From Gammaproteobacteria bacterium (GTDB taxonomy: Bacteria > Pseudomonadota > Gammaproteobacteria > Steroidobacterales > GCA-2729495), in the NCBI GenBank assembly GCA_015709695.1, contig CP054183.1, positions 496,001-560,000 of the forward strand: 64,000 nt of DNA, read 5' to 3'. This document shows, piece by piece, positions 47,096-57,122 of the stretch. The notes beneath the pieces are model-generated. The model made no database searches. It was not told the origin of the DNA and worked only from the letters and a program-made list of their open reading frames with translations. Made by a program: the position numbers and the translations under genes. Every line of letters begins with the position of its first letter. Position 1 is the first letter of the stretch.

Positions 47096-47827
47096 ATGGA
47101 GACCGAACGATTCAGCCACCACATCTCCCGCCGCTTCAATGAGGAACTCGAACACGTGCGCAGCGAGGTGCTGCGCATGGGCGGCCTGGTCGAGCAGCAT
47201 CTCGATGTGGCCATCCGGGCCATCATCACCGGGGACAGTGCGATGGGCCTGCGGGTGGCTGCGGAAGACTACAAGATCAACCGTCTGGAAATGGCCATCG
47301 ATGAGGAGTGCACGAAGATCCTGGCGATCCGCGGGCCCACCGCTGCCGATCTGCGGCTGGTGATGGCCGTGGTCAAGACGATCACGGATCTGGAGCGGGT
47401 CGGCGACGAAGCACGCAAGATTGCCACCCTGGCAGCCCGCCTGGCCGCGGATGCGGAGGAACACGGCGAGTACCACGAACTGGAGTTGCTGGCTGGCCAT
47501 GTGCAGGAGATGCTTCGCGACGCGCTGGATGCATTCTCGCGGATGGATGCCGCGGACGCCCTGGCCGTGGTGGAGCAGGACCAGTTGGTGGACGAGCAGT
47601 ACGACTCGATCGCACGCCAGTGCATCACGGTGATGATGGAGGATCCGCGCACGATCCGCCGTTTCCTGGATATTACCTGGGTGGCGAGGGCGCTGGAGCG
47701 CATCGGCGACCATGCGACGAACATCTCGGAGCACGTCGTCTACCTCGTGCACGGCAAGGACATCCGGCACGTCGGAGTCGATACGGCCAGGCAGGAGATC
47801 GGCCTCGGCGCGAGCCCGCTGAAATAA
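47096..47827 (+). CDS. phoU: Phosphate signalling protein PhoU
   Basis: Protein of 243 residues formed by two three-helix bundles. Repeated metal-binding motifs appear as KTITDLERVGDEARKIA (about 88-104) and ALERIGDHATNISEHVVYL (about 200-218). PhoU links the Pst transporter to PhoR and keeps the regulon off when phosphate is plentiful. Here it lies before pstSCAB instead of after pstB as in E. coli. ATG 47096 follows ATGAGGAAA. Its last codons overlap the candidate Pho box of pstS. Confidence 0.93.
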   Translation: METERFSHHISRRFNEELEHVRSEVLRMGGLVEQHLDVAIRAIITGDSAMGLRVAAEDYKINRLEMAIDEECTKILAIRGPTAADLRLVMAVVKTITDLERVGDEARKIATLAARLAADAEEHGEYHELELLAGHVQEMLRDALDAFSRMDAADALAVVEQDQLVDEQYDSIARQCITVMMEDPRTIRRFLDITWVARALERIGDHATNISEHVVYLVHGKDIRHVGVDTARQEIGLGASPLK

Positions 47828-47852
47828 TTCCTTAACAAGGCCTGCCTAGACT
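47819..47852 (+). promoter_or_regulatory. Candidate Pho box and -10 for pstSCAB
   Basis: CTGAAAT-AATT-CCTTAAC (47819-47836) is a weaker 7+4+7 element overlapping the phoU stop. Ten bases later lies TAGACT (47847-47852), four of six matches to the -10 consensus. The geometry equals that at phoB and the porin gene, which is the main reason to list it. Confidence 0.4.
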
Positions 47853-47889
47853 GCCGTCATTGAAGGCAACACACCTGGCGGAGGTTATC

Positions 47890-48960
47890 GTGAAGGCAGC
47901 ATTCCGGCGTAACGCGCTGGCCTTGGGCACCGGCATCTCGGCCGCCACCGTGGCGGCGTCTCTGGCCTTCGGCCAGGCTGCCCGTGATTACATCAGCATC
48001 GTGGGATCCTCCACGGTGTACCCGTTTGCCACGGTCGTTGCCGAGCAATTTGGCCGAGGCAGCAGGTTCAAGACGCCGAAGATCGAGTCCACCGGCACCG
48101 GCGGCGGGTTCAAGCTGTTCTGCGCCGGTGTCGGTGTGCAGTATCCTGACATCGCCAATGCCTCGCGCGCCATCAAGGCCAGCGAGTTCGCGGAGTGCGC
48201 CAGGAATGGGGTGAACGGGATCGTCGAGGTCCGGATCGGGTTCGACGGCATCGTGCTGGCCAATTCCGTCAAGGGCCCGAGGCTGGCGCTGACCCGCAAG
48301 GCGGTCTTCCTCGCGCTGGCAAAGCAGGTACCGGATCCCGTGGGCGGCGCAGACCTCATCGCCAACCCGTACAGGACATGGAAGGAAGTCGACCCGGTGC
48401 TGCCGGGCGAGCCCATCGAGGTGCTGGGCCCGCCACCCACCTCCGGCACCCGGGATGCCTTCGTGGAAATGGTCATGGACGCAGGCTGCAGGGCATTCCC
48501 GGCGATCGCGGCGCTCAAGGACAAGGACGAGGCTCGGTTCAAGGCCGTGTGCCAGACTATCCGTGAGGACGGTCGCTTCATCGAGGCCGGCGAGAACGAC
48601 AACCTGATCGTGCAGAAGCTCAGGGCCAACCCCGTGGCCGTCGGCATCTTCGGCTACAGTTTCCTGGAGGAGAACGAGGATTCGGTGCAGGCCTCATCGG
48701 TAGACAAACAGCTGCCGACCTTCGAGACCATATCGTCGGGCGCCTACCCGGTAGCGCGGCCGCTATTCTTCTACGTGAAGAAGGCTCACGCGGCGGCCAT
48801 CCCCGGGATCCCCGAGTTCCTGACCGAGTTCACCAGCAACAAGGCCATGGGAGTCGAGGGCTACCTGGCCGGCAAGGGGCTGATTCCGCTGCCCGCCGTC
48901 GAACTCGCAGCCACGCAGAAGGCCGCGCGTGGCCTGGTGGCGATGGCGCCGGTGAAGTAG
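47890..48960 (+). CDS. pstS: Phosphate ABC transporter substrate-binding protein PstS
   Basis: Periplasmic protein of 356 residues. GTG 47890 follows GGCGGAGG and opens a signal peptide (about 1-31, ending near FGQAA); a TTG at 47860 would lengthen it without support. The phosphate-binding loop is ISIVGSSTVYPFATVV, the second is ESTGTGGGFKLFC, with DIANASRAIK and PPTSGTRDAF completing the site. This matches the PstS_2-like/SphX-type branch. It captures phosphate for PstCAB. A candidate Pho box lies just upstream. Confidence 0.9.
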   Translation: MKAAFRRNALALGTGISAATVAASLAFGQAARDYISIVGSSTVYPFATVVAEQFGRGSRFKTPKIESTGTGGGFKLFCAGVGVQYPDIANASRAIKASEFAECARNGVNGIVEVRIGFDGIVLANSVKGPRLALTRKAVFLALAKQVPDPVGGADLIANPYRTWKEVDPVLPGEPIEVLGPPPTSGTRDAFVEMVMDAGCRAFPAIAALKDKDEARFKAVCQTIREDGRFIEAGENDNLIVQKLRANPVAVGIFGYSFLEENEDSVQASSVDKQLPTFETISSGAYPVARPLFFYVKKAHAAAIPGIPEFLTEFTSNKAMGVEGYLAGKGLIPLPAVELAATQKAARGLVAMAPVK

Positions 48961-48966
48961 GGGATC

Positions 48967-50355
48967 ATGCGGCTGCCCACGCTGCTATTGCTGCTGAGCG
49001 CACTGTTGTTCGCTACGTTCGTGCTCGCCCGGCGCCGGGCGATCACGCTGGTGGGCGGGCATCGCGGCATCCGCAACCTGCACTCGTTGCCCGTCCACTA
49101 CGGCTGCTTCGCCGCCGTCTGGGCCGCCGGACCGGCGCTTCTGCTGCTCCTGCTGTGGGTGGCAGGCAGCGACTCGTTCATCATGGCGCGGGTGGTCGAA
49201 GCACTGCCGGAACCTTACCGCTCCGCCGATGGGCCCGAGCTGGGGCTGGTGATGAACGACGTGCGAACCCTGGCAGCAGGGCGCGGCATGGGCACCGTGC
49301 GGCAGCTGGCGTTGCAACCATCGGCAGACCTGTACCTCTCCCTGCAGACACGCGCCCGCTGGTTGCTGGCGTTGCTGGTCATCTCCGTGGCCATGGCTGG
49401 CGGCTTGCTGGCCGGCTTGCGCATCAGCCCCCGGTTCCGCGCGCGCAATCACGTCGAGGCGCTGGCCCGCATGCTCCTGATGGCGGCATCCATGGTCGCC
49501 ATCGTCACCACGGTCGGCATCCTGCTGTCGGTGGTCTTCGAGGCGGCGCGATTCTTTGCCAGAGTGCCGGTCCACGAGTTCCTGTTCGGACTGGAGTGGA
49601 GTCCGCAGACGGCCATCCGGCCGGACCAGGTGGGGGCCTCCGGGGCGTTTGGCGCCGTGCCGCTGTTTGCGGGAACGTTGCTCATCACGGCGATTGCCAT
49701 GCTGGTGGCGGTGCCTGCAGGGCTGATGAGCGCGATCTACCTGTCCGAGTATGCAGCTCCCCGCGTGCGATCCGTGGTCAAGCCGGTGCTGGAGATCCTC
49801 GCTGGCATTCCCACCGTGGTGTACGGCTATTTTGCTGCCATCACGGTCGCGCCGTTGCTGCGCGAGGCGGGCCAGGCCATGGGCATGGACGTGGAGTCGG
49901 AGAGCGCCCTGGGCGCCGGGCTGGTGATGGGCGTCATGATCATCCCGTTCGTTTCCTCGCTCTCGGATGACGTCATAAATGCGGTGCCACAGTCCCTGCG
50001 GGACGGCTCACTTGCCCTGGGGGCCACCGTCTCGGAAACGATCAGGCGCGTCGTCGTGCCCGCTGCTCTGCCCGGCATCGTCGGTGGAGTCCTTCTCGGC
50101 GTCTCGCGCGCCATCGGCGAGACGATGATCGTGGTGATGGCTGCAGGCCTGTCGGCCAAGCTCACGGCCAATCCGCTGGAGGCGGTAACCACCGTGACAG
50201 TGCAGATCGTCACGCTCCTGGTCGGTGATCAGGAGTTCGACAGCCCGAAGACCCTTGCCGCCTTCGCGCTTGGGCTGGTGCTGTTCATCGTGACGCTGTC
50301 GCTCAATATCGTCGCCCTGCGGGTGGTCCGCCGTTACAGGGAGCAGTACGAATGA
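48967..50355 (+). CDS. pstC: Phosphate ABC transporter permease PstC (long form)
   Basis: Permease of 462 residues, clearly longer than E. coli PstC (319). Extra N-terminal length holds two hydrophobic segments and a periplasmic stretch (about 70-130). The transport core (about 165-460) has FLFGLEWSPQ, PAGLMSAIYLSEYA, the ATPase-coupling EAA-type loop AVPQSLRDGSLALGATVSET and SRAIGETMIVVMAAGL. It forms the channel with PstA. ATG 48967 comes 6 bases after the pstS stop and the end overlaps pstA (ATGA). Confidence 0.9.
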   Translation: MRLPTLLLLLSALLFATFVLARRRAITLVGGHRGIRNLHSLPVHYGCFAAVWAAGPALLLLLLWVAGSDSFIMARVVEALPEPYRSADGPELGLVMNDVRTLAAGRGMGTVRQLALQPSADLYLSLQTRARWLLALLVISVAMAGGLLAGLRISPRFRARNHVEALARMLLMAASMVAIVTTVGILLSVVFEAARFFARVPVHEFLFGLEWSPQTAIRPDQVGASGAFGAVPLFAGTLLITAIAMLVAVPAGLMSAIYLSEYAAPRVRSVVKPVLEILAGIPTVVYGYFAAITVAPLLREAGQAMGMDVESESALGAGLVMGVMIIPFVSSLSDDVINAVPQSLRDGSLALGATVSETIRRVVVPAALPGIVGGVLLGVSRAIGETMIVVMAAGLSAKLTANPLEAVTTVTVQIVTLLVGDQEFDSPKTLAAFALGLVLFIVTLSLNIVALRVVRRYREQYE

Positions 50356-51665
50356 GCGGGCCCACCCTGCCGGTGACCGCACCTCGCAGCTTGCCGCAGG
50401 CGCGCCAGCGCATGGAGGCGGGTCTCGCGCGGCGTTATCGCCGGGAACGCCGCTTCCGCGCGTGTGGACTGCTGTCCGTGGGTTTTGGCGTGTCGTTTCT
50501 AGGTTTCCTGGTCTTTACGATCGTCGGCAACGGTTTCAGCGCGTTGCGCCAGGCCGAGCTGCGGCTGGAGCTGCAGTTCGACCCCGTGACACTCGGTCTC
50601 GGCGGAGGCCCTGACAGCGGGGCACTGGCCAGCGCGGACTATCAGGCTGTGGTCAGGGCTGCGATGGGGCGCCTGTTCCCTGAGGTCACGACGCGAGGCG
50701 ATCGGCGTGACCTCGATGCACTGGTCAGCTCCAGTGCAGCCTTCCTCGTGCGTGACAGGCTCCTCGCCGAACCGCGCTTGCTGGGGCACGGGGCGAGCCT
50801 CTGGCTGCCGGCGGATGATGCCGTCGATCAGCTGCTCAAGGGGCATATCGGCCGGGATCGCCGAAGCGGCGGGAAGCTGGATGCGGCGCAACTCGCCTGG
50901 CTGGACCGGCTCGAGGCTGACGGCAGGGTTGCCCTGCGGTTCAACAAGGCATTCTTCACCAACGGCGATTCCCGGGAACCGGAGTTGGCAGGCATCCGGG
51001 GTGCGACGATGGGTTCGTTCTTCATGTTGCTGGTCACCCTGGTGCTTTCCTTCCCTCTGGGGGTGGCAGCTGCCATCTACCTCGAGGAGTTTGCTCCGCG
51101 CAGCCGCTGGGTCGATTTCCTGGAGGTCAACATCAATAACCTGGCGGCAGTGCCTTCCATCGTCTTTGGCCTGTTGGGGCTGGCGGTGTTCATCAACTTC
51201 TTCGGGTTACCGCGCTCCTCGCCGCTGGTGGGCGGGCTGGTCTTGACGCTGATGACGCTGCCGGTGGTGATTATCGCCTCGCGCGCTGCCATCAAGGCCG
51301 TGCCGCCTTCGGTGCGCGAGGCCGCGCTTGGCATCGGCGCCTCGCCCATGCAAATGGTGTTTGATCATGTGATGCCGCTGGCCCTGCCGGGAATGCTGAC
51401 CGGAGCGGTCATTGGCATGGCCCGGGCGCTGGGCGAATCCGCGCCGCTGCTCATGATCGGCATGGTGGCTTTCATCGTCGACATACCGTCCACGCCGATG
51501 GATCCGGCCACCGCCCTGCCGGTGCAGATCTACCTGTGGGCAGACAGCCCGGAGCGCGCATTCGTGGAACGCACCTCGGCAGCCATCATGGTGCTGCTGG
51601 GCTTCCTGTTGGTGATGAACCTGGCGGCGGTATGGTTGCGCAGCCGCTTTGAGCGGCGATGGTAG
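50352..51665 (+). CDS. pstA: Phosphate ABC transporter permease PstA (long form)
   Basis: Permease of 437 residues, against 296 in E. coli. After a first hydrophobic segment (about 36-58) comes an added periplasmic domain of about 145 residues (60-205) that the short form lacks. The core begins [21 protein letters not shown] and includes [10 protein letters not shown], the coupling loop [20 protein letters not shown] and [14 protein letters not shown]. The ATG overlaps the pstC stop (ATGA), so the two subunits are translationally coupled. Confidence 0.9.
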   Translation: MSGPTLPVTAPRSLPQARQRMEAGLARRYRRERRFRACGLLSVGFGVSFLGFLVFTIVGNGFSALRQAELRLELQFDPVTLGLGGGPDSGALASADYQAVVRAAMGRLFPEVTTRGDRRDLDALVSSSAAFLVRDRLLAEPRLLGHGASLWLPADDAVDQLLKGHIGRDRRSGGKLDAAQLAWLDRLEADGRVALRFNKAFFTNGDSREPELAGIRGATMGSFFMLLVTLVLSFPLGVAAAIYLEEFAPRSRWVDFLEVNINNLAAVPSIVFGLLGLAVFINFFGLPRSSPLVGGLVLTLMTLPVVIIASRAAIKAVPPSVREAALGIGASPMQMVFDHVMPLALPGMLTGAVIGMARALGESAPLLMIGMVAFIVDIPSTPMDPATALPVQIYLWADSPERAFVERTSAAIMVLLGFLLVMNLAAVWLRSRFERRW

Positions 51666-51708
51666 CGCCGCAGGCCGGTGGGCCCAGGCTGGCCCGGGGT
51701 GTCCGCAT

Positions 51709-52611
51709 ATGGTAACAATGGATCGCGACATCGCTATTGTGCGGGATGGGTTCGCCTTGGCGGCAGAGACGAGATCGGCGACGGCAGAGGCCGGTCTTGA
51801 GGCGTCGGCCGGCGCCCACGGCGAGGGCCGGACGGTGGGCGACATCCGCGCGCGGGATCCCGTCATCACCGTGCGTGGCTGCAACGTCCACTACGGCGAG
51901 ACCCAGGCGGTGAGGGATGTAAGCCTGGAGATCGGTCGTGGCGAGGTCGTCGCCCTGATCGGTCCTTCTGGATGTGGCAAGTCCACCTTCATCCGCTGCC
52001 TCAACCGGATGAACGACACCATCGAGGGTGCGCGCGTCACCGGGGAGTTCCGCCTCGATGGCGAGGATATTTACGCGCGCGGCATGGACGTGGTCATGCT
52101 CCGTGCCCGTGTCGGCATGGTATTCCAGAAGCCCAATCCGTTCCCGAAGTCGATTTACGAGAATGTGGCCTACGGTCCGCGGATCCATGGGCTCGCAGGC
52201 AGCCGGCGCGAGCTCGATGACATCGTCTACGGCAGCCTCGATCGTGCTGGCTTGCTCGATGAGGTCCGGCAGCGGCTGGACGCGCCCGGCACTGGCCTTT
52301 CCGGGGGGCAGCAGCAGCGCCTGTGCATAGCTCGCGCCATCGCCGTGAATCCAGAGGTAATCCTCATGGATGAGCCCTGCTCGGCACTGGATCCCATCGC
52401 CACGGCACGCATCGAGGACCTCATCGACGAGATGTCCCGCAACTACGCGATCGCCATCGTCACGCATTCCATGCAGCAGGCGGCGCGGGTGTCACAGCGG
52501 GTGGCCTATTTCCACCTGGGCACGCTGGTCGAGGTCGGCCCCACCGACAAGATCTTCACCAACCCGTCCCACAAGCTCACCGAAGACTACGTCACAGGCC
52601 GCTTCGGCTGA
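51709..52611 (+). CDS. pstB: Phosphate ABC transporter ATPase PstB
   Basis: Protein of 300 residues; E. coli PstB has 257, and the excess is a poorly conserved N-terminal part of about 45 residues. Walker A is [19 protein letters not shown], signature [15 protein letters not shown], Walker [14 protein letters not shown], switch [12 protein letters not shown]. It powers phosphate uptake through PstCA. ATG 51709 (or 51718) follows a weak GGGGTG site; an upstream in-frame ATG at 51649 overlaps pstA. A perfect hairpin follows the stop. Confidence 0.9.
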   Translation: MVTMDRDIAIVRDGFALAAETRSATAEAGLEASAGAHGEGRTVGDIRARDPVITVRGCNVHYGETQAVRDVSLEIGRGEVVALIGPSGCGKSTFIRCLNRMNDTIEGARVTGEFRLDGEDIYARGMDVVMLRARVGMVFQKPNPFPKSIYENVAYGPRIHGLAGSRRELDDIVYGSLDRAGLLDEVRQRLDAPGTGLSGGQQQRLCIARAIAVNPEVILMDEPCSALDPIATARIEDLIDEMSRNYAIAIVTHSMQQAARVSQRVAYFHLGTLVEVGPTDKIFTNPSHKLTEDYVTGRFG

Positions 52612-52630
52612 CCGCCTCATCGGAGGCGGT
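52611..52630 (+). terminator. Perfect hairpin after pstB
   Basis: ACCGCCTC-ATCG-GAGGCGGT: an uninterrupted 8-pair stem with a 4-base loop that begins in the pstB stop codon. There is no T run, so it may terminate weakly or protect the mRNA end. It separates the pst genes from the porin gene, which has its own Pho box. Confidence 0.5.
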
Positions 52631-52659
52631 GCAGGGCTGCTTGCGGGCTGCTGATACTG

Positions 52660-52693
52660 CTGTCATGAGGCCGTCATATCCGGCACGCAGAAT
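52660..52693 (+). promoter_or_regulatory. Pho box and -10 for the porin gene
   Basis: CTGTCAT-GAGG-CCGTCAT (52660-52677): the first half is a perfect Pho half-site and the second matches at six of seven against it. Ten bases later CAGAAT (52688-52693) serves as -10. This is the strongest of the three elements and predicts that the porin is made under phosphate starvation. Confidence 0.65.
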
Positions 52694-52783
52694 GCCGGCA
52701 GTACCGCGCGAGCCGCGGTGACACCGCAGCCGGTCACGGGCCGCGCTGCGCCGGATTCCAACCATCGCAGACGAGGTGAATCG

Positions 52784-54049
52784 ATGATGAATCGTAAGCA
52801 ACTTGCCCTGGCAATCGGCCTGTCGCTTGCCAGTCCGCTTGGCACGGCGGCCGTATCGGACGCAGAGTTCCAGGCCCTCAGAGACAGCGTGGCGGCCCTG
52901 AACCAGAAACTTGCCGATGTCGAGCGGCAACTGGCCGAAGAGAAGGCCGTGAACGCTCAGGCCGCGACGGCGCCCGCTGCTGCGGCAGCGGTGCCCGTTG
53001 CCACTGTCACGCCCGCCATGCCCGCAGGGTCCTCCTGGACGGAAAAGGTGTCCTTGCAGGGAGACTTCCGGGTCCGCTACGAGAACATCGACCAGGAAGA
53101 CAAGGACGAGCGCAATCGCGAGCGCTTGCGTGCCCGTGCCGCCGTTATCGCCAAGCCACAGGACAACCTTGAGGTGGGCTTCGGCCTGTCAACGCGGCAG
53201 GATGCCGATCCGGCATCCTCTAACCAGACGCTGGGTGGCGGCGGTTCCGGCAAGGGCATCTACCTCGATCTGGCCTACTTCAACTGGACGGTGCAGCCGG
53301 ACCTGAACCTCTTCGGCGGCAAGGTTCGCAACAACCAGTATCGTCCGGGCAAGAACGGCCTCATCTGGGACGCCGACCTGAACCCGGAGGGCCTGGGTCT
53401 CAGCTACCGCAGGGGGCCCGTTTTTGCGAATCTGCTTGGGACATGGATCGAGAGCGACAGTGACAATTCCCAGGCCTTCGGCGCCGGTGGCCAGCTGGGC
53501 GTGGTGTGGCCGGTCAACGACAGTGCAAAGCTGACGCTAGGTGCGGGCTACTTCGACCTCAACACCGCCGGGAAGGGCGCGTTCTACGTGGTCCCGGGCA
53601 AGGCTCCCAAGTACTACGGCAACAGCGTGGATACCAATGGCCGATACTTGTACGACTATCAGGAGCTGCAGGCTTTTGCCGATGTCGGCTTCAAGGTGCT
53701 TGGCCTGCCGGTCAGCGTGTTCTTCGATTACGTGAACAACCTTGACGCTGATGACTTGGATTCGGGCTGGGCTGCTGGTGCTCAGCTCGGCACGGCCAGG
53801 GCGAAGGGGAGCTGGGAGGTTTCCTACACCTACCAGGATCTGGAGAGTGACGCGGTCTTTGGCCTGTGGACAGACTCGGACTTTGGCGGCGGCGGCACGG
53901 ACACAAGGGGGCACGTCATTCGCGGTGCCTATGCCCTGACCAACTCGGCCAACATGGCTTTCTCGTACTACATCAACCAGGTGGGCAAAAGCCGGGGCAA
54001 TGAGGTGGACTACGACCGCTTCCAGCTCGACGTGAATTTCAAGTACTGA
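52784..54049 (+). CDS. Outer-membrane porin, probably phosphate-starvation induced
   Basis: Protein of 421 residues. Signal peptide about 1-23 (LSLASPLGTAAV), then a short coiled coil (FQALRDSVAALNQKLADVER, about 28-47) and an Ala/Pro linker. From residue 87 on the alternating pattern of beta-strands is plain (VSLQGDFRVRYENI, RERLRARAAVIAKP, VEVS-type strands, final FQLDVNFKY), ending in an aromatic residue as barrel proteins do. It fits the putative-porin group seen near OprO/OprP functions. The Pho box upstream suggests a phosphate or polyphosphate channel; selectivity cannot be read from sequence. ATG 52784 follows GAGGTGAA. Confidence 0.82.
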   Translation: MMNRKQLALAIGLSLASPLGTAAVSDAEFQALRDSVAALNQKLADVERQLAEEKAVNAQAATAPAAAAAVPVATVTPAMPAGSSWTEKVSLQGDFRVRYENIDQEDKDERNRERLRARAAVIAKPQDNLEVGFGLSTRQDADPASSNQTLGGGGSGKGIYLDLAYFNWTVQPDLNLFGGKVRNNQYRPGKNGLIWDADLNPEGLGLSYRRGPVFANLLGTWIESDSDNSQAFGAGGQLGVVWPVNDSAKLTLGAGYFDLNTAGKGAFYVVPGKAPKYYGNSVDTNGRYLYDYQELQAFADVGFKVLGLPVSVFFDYVNNLDADDLDSGWAAGAQLGTARAKGSWEVSYTYQDLESDAVFGLWTDSDFGGGGTDTRGHVIRGAYALTNSANMAFSYYINQVGKSRGNEVDYDRFQLDVNFKY

Positions 54050-54073
54050 AACACCGGTACCAGATGCAACTGC

Positions 54074-54097
54074 CGCGGGTCCCCGACGGGACCCGCG
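54074..54097. terminator. Strong hairpin between convergent porin and HMG-CoA-lyase genes
   Basis: CGCGGGTCCC-CGAC-GGGACCCGCG: a perfect 10-pair stem with a 4-base loop in the 71-base gap between two convergent genes. Position and symmetry fit a bidirectional terminator, though no long T run follows on either side. Confidence 0.6.
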
Positions 54098-54120
54098 CGG
54101 AATATACGCGTTGGCAGGCG

Positions 54121-55083
<963 letters not shown>

Positions 55084-55226
55084 GTGGGCGGGTCCTCGGG
55101 TGTCGCGCCGCACCCGGTGGGTCCGGCCGCGGCTCTATTCTATATGGGGTCGGCGTGGGCGATAATCCACGCCCCCCGCGGCCCGCCGCGGGCGCCACCG
55201 ACATCATGCAGCGACCGAGGAAATCC

Positions 55227-56429
55227 ATGGCAGGCAAGCAGTCACTCCCCCTGGCCGGCGTTCGCGTCATCGAGTTCACCCACATGGTCATGGGGCCTGC
55301 CGCCGGGCTGATGCTGGCGGACCTCGGCGCCGACGTCATCAAGATCGAGCCGGCCGAGGGCGACAGCACGCGGACGCTTCCCGGATCGGGGGCCGGCTAC
55401 TTCCCCATGTACAACCGCAACAAGCGCAGCCTGTGCGTTGACCTGAAGGCACCCGCCGGCAAGGAGGCGGTGCTGAGGCTGATCGACAAGGCGGACGTGG
55501 TGATCGAGAACTTCCGCCCCGGCACCATGGACCGGCTGGGCCTGGGCTACGAGGCGCTCAGCCGGCGCAACCCGCGGCTGATCTACTGCTCGGAGAAGGG
55601 ATTCCTGCCCGGGCCCTACGAGGAGCGTACCGCGCTCGACGAGGTGGCGCAGATGATGGGCGGCCTGGCCTACATGACCGGCCCGCCGGGCAAGCCGCTG
55701 CGCGCCGGCACCTCGGTGATCGACGTGCAGGGCGGCATGTTCGGCGCGCTGGGCATCATCGCTGCGCTGTACCAGCGCCAGGCGAGCGGGCGCGGCCAGT
55801 ACATCGTCGCCTCGCTTTACGAAAGCACCGTGTTTCTGGTGGGCCAGCACATGGCGCAGTTCGCCGTCACCGGCAAGGCCGCGGCGCCCATGCCGGTGCG
55901 TGTCTCCGCCTGGGCCATCTACCAGGTGTTCGACACCGCCGATGGCGAGCAGGTGTTTGTCGGCGTGGTCAGCGACAAGCAGTGGAAGCTGCTGTGCGAT
56001 GCCTTCGACCTGCGCGACATGGCCGCCGACCGCAGCCTCGACACCAACAACGACCGCGTGGCCCACAAGGATCGCCTCCTGCCGGTCATCAAGGCGACTT
56101 TCCTGAAGTACAGCAAGCAGGATCTGATGGCCAAGCTCGAGAAGACCGGCTTGCCGTTCGCGCCCATCGCCCGGCCGGAGCAGCTGTTCGATGACCCGCA
56201 CCTGGTGGCGAGCGGCGGCCTGCTGCCTCTGACGGTCACCGATGGCGAACGCAAGGGCGAGGCCACGCGGCTGCCGGCCCTGCCGCTGGAAATGGCTGGC
56301 CAGCGCTTCGGCGTGCTGCGCGACCTGCCGCGGCGTGGCCAGCACAGCCGCGAGGTGCTGGCGGAGGCGGGCTACGGCAAGGCCGAGATCGACGCCATGG
56401 TCAGCCAGGGCGTGGTCGGCGCCGAATGA
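55227..56429 (+). CDS. CaiB/BaiF family (class III) CoA-transferase
   Basis: Protein of 400 residues. The family start VRVIEFTHMVMGPAAGLML, LADLGADVIKIEPAEGD, NRNKRSLCVDLK and VIENFRPGTMDRLGLGYE are all present. The catalytic Asp is probably that in RTALDEVAQMMGGLAY. These enzymes move CoA between organic acids such as succinate, oxalate or formate. ATG 55227 follows GAGGAAAT. It is divergent from the HMG-CoA-lyase-like gene with a 143-base shared gap; together they could activate and split a branched dicarboxylic acid. Confidence 0.85.
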   Translation: MAGKQSLPLAGVRVIEFTHMVMGPAAGLMLADLGADVIKIEPAEGDSTRTLPGSGAGYFPMYNRNKRSLCVDLKAPAGKEAVLRLIDKADVVIENFRPGTMDRLGLGYEALSRRNPRLIYCSEKGFLPGPYEERTALDEVAQMMGGLAYMTGPPGKPLRAGTSVIDVQGGMFGALGIIAALYQRQASGRGQYIVASLYESTVFLVGQHMAQFAVTGKAAAPMPVRVSAWAIYQVFDTADGEQVFVGVVSDKQWKLLCDAFDLRDMAADRSLDTNNDRVAHKDRLLPVIKATFLKYSKQDLMAKLEKTGLPFAPIARPEQLFDDPHLVASGGLLPLTVTDGERKGEATRLPALPLEMAGQRFGVLRDLPRRGQHSREVLAEAGYGKAEIDAMVSQGVVGAE

Positions 56430-56509
56430 CGGCGGCTGGCGCGGACCGCTTGCCGCGCATGCCGGCGGCGGCGCAGACTGGCGCATCGGTCACCGGACAG
56501 GAGTTTCAA

Positions 56510-57106
56510 ATGCGATTGCAGTCGGGAAAGCTGGCGCTGTGCGCCCTGGTGCTGTCGGTCCTCGCCGGCTGTGCGTCCGGCCCCAGCATCCGTGTCGATG
56601 GCGACCCCAGCGTCGATTTCGGCGCCTATCGCAGCTTCGGCTTCTTCGAGCCTCTGGCCACCGACAAGGCCGGCTATTCCACCCTGCTCACCGCACGCCT
56701 CAAGGATGCAGCCCGTCGCGAGATGCAGGCCAAGGGCTACAGCTACGACGAGGCGAATCCCCAGCTGCGCCTCAATTTCAACGTCAACCTCGTCGACAAG
56801 ACCGAGGTCCGCACTTCCCCCAGCGTCAGCGCCGGCTATGGCTACTACGGCTACCGCGGTGGCATGTACGGCGCCTGGGGCGGCTACCCGTACGACGTCG
56901 AGACTACCAACTACAAGCAGGGCACGCTCACCATCGACGTGGTGGACGCGGCGCGCAAGGCGCTGGTCTGGCAGGGTGTCGCCGAGGGGCGCATCACCCA
57001 GAAGGTCCGCGAAAATCCGGCCGGCGCGGTGGATGCCGCCGTCACGCAGATCCTCGCCGGGTTCCCGGCGCGCGGCGACGTCGCCCTGGCACCCGCAACG
57101 AAATGA
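56510..57106 (+). CDS. DUF4136 family lipoprotein
   Basis: Protein of 198 residues. The lipobox is LAGC (about residue 23), giving a membrane-anchored periplasmic protein. FGAYRSFGFFEP at the start and LTIDVVDAARKALVWQGVAEG near residue 145-165 are signatures of DUF4136. A Tyr/Gly-rich loop (YGYYGYRGGMYGAWGGY, about 108-124) interrupts the fold. Function unknown. ATG 56510 follows ACAGGAG. It converges on leuD with a 16-base gap. Confidence 0.8.
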   Translation: MRLQSGKLALCALVLSVLAGCASGPSIRVDGDPSVDFGAYRSFGFFEPLATDKAGYSTLLTARLKDAARREMQAKGYSYDEANPQLRLNFNVNLVDKTEVRTSPSVSAGYGYYGYRGGMYGAWGGYPYDVETTNYKQGTLTIDVVDAARKALVWQGVAEGRITQKVRENPAGAVDAAVTQILAGFPARGDVALAPATK

Positions 57107-57122
57107 CGCCGGAGGCCGGCCG

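Noticed and set aside
47844..47860. CTGCC direct repeat as the pstS Pho box
   Set aside because: The two CTGCC copies are 9 bases apart, not 11, and overlap the -10; the element at 47819-47836 has the right period.
47860..47889. TTG 47860 as start of PstS
   Set aside because: It would put ten residues before the signal peptide and has no ribosome site; GTG 47890 follows GGAGG.
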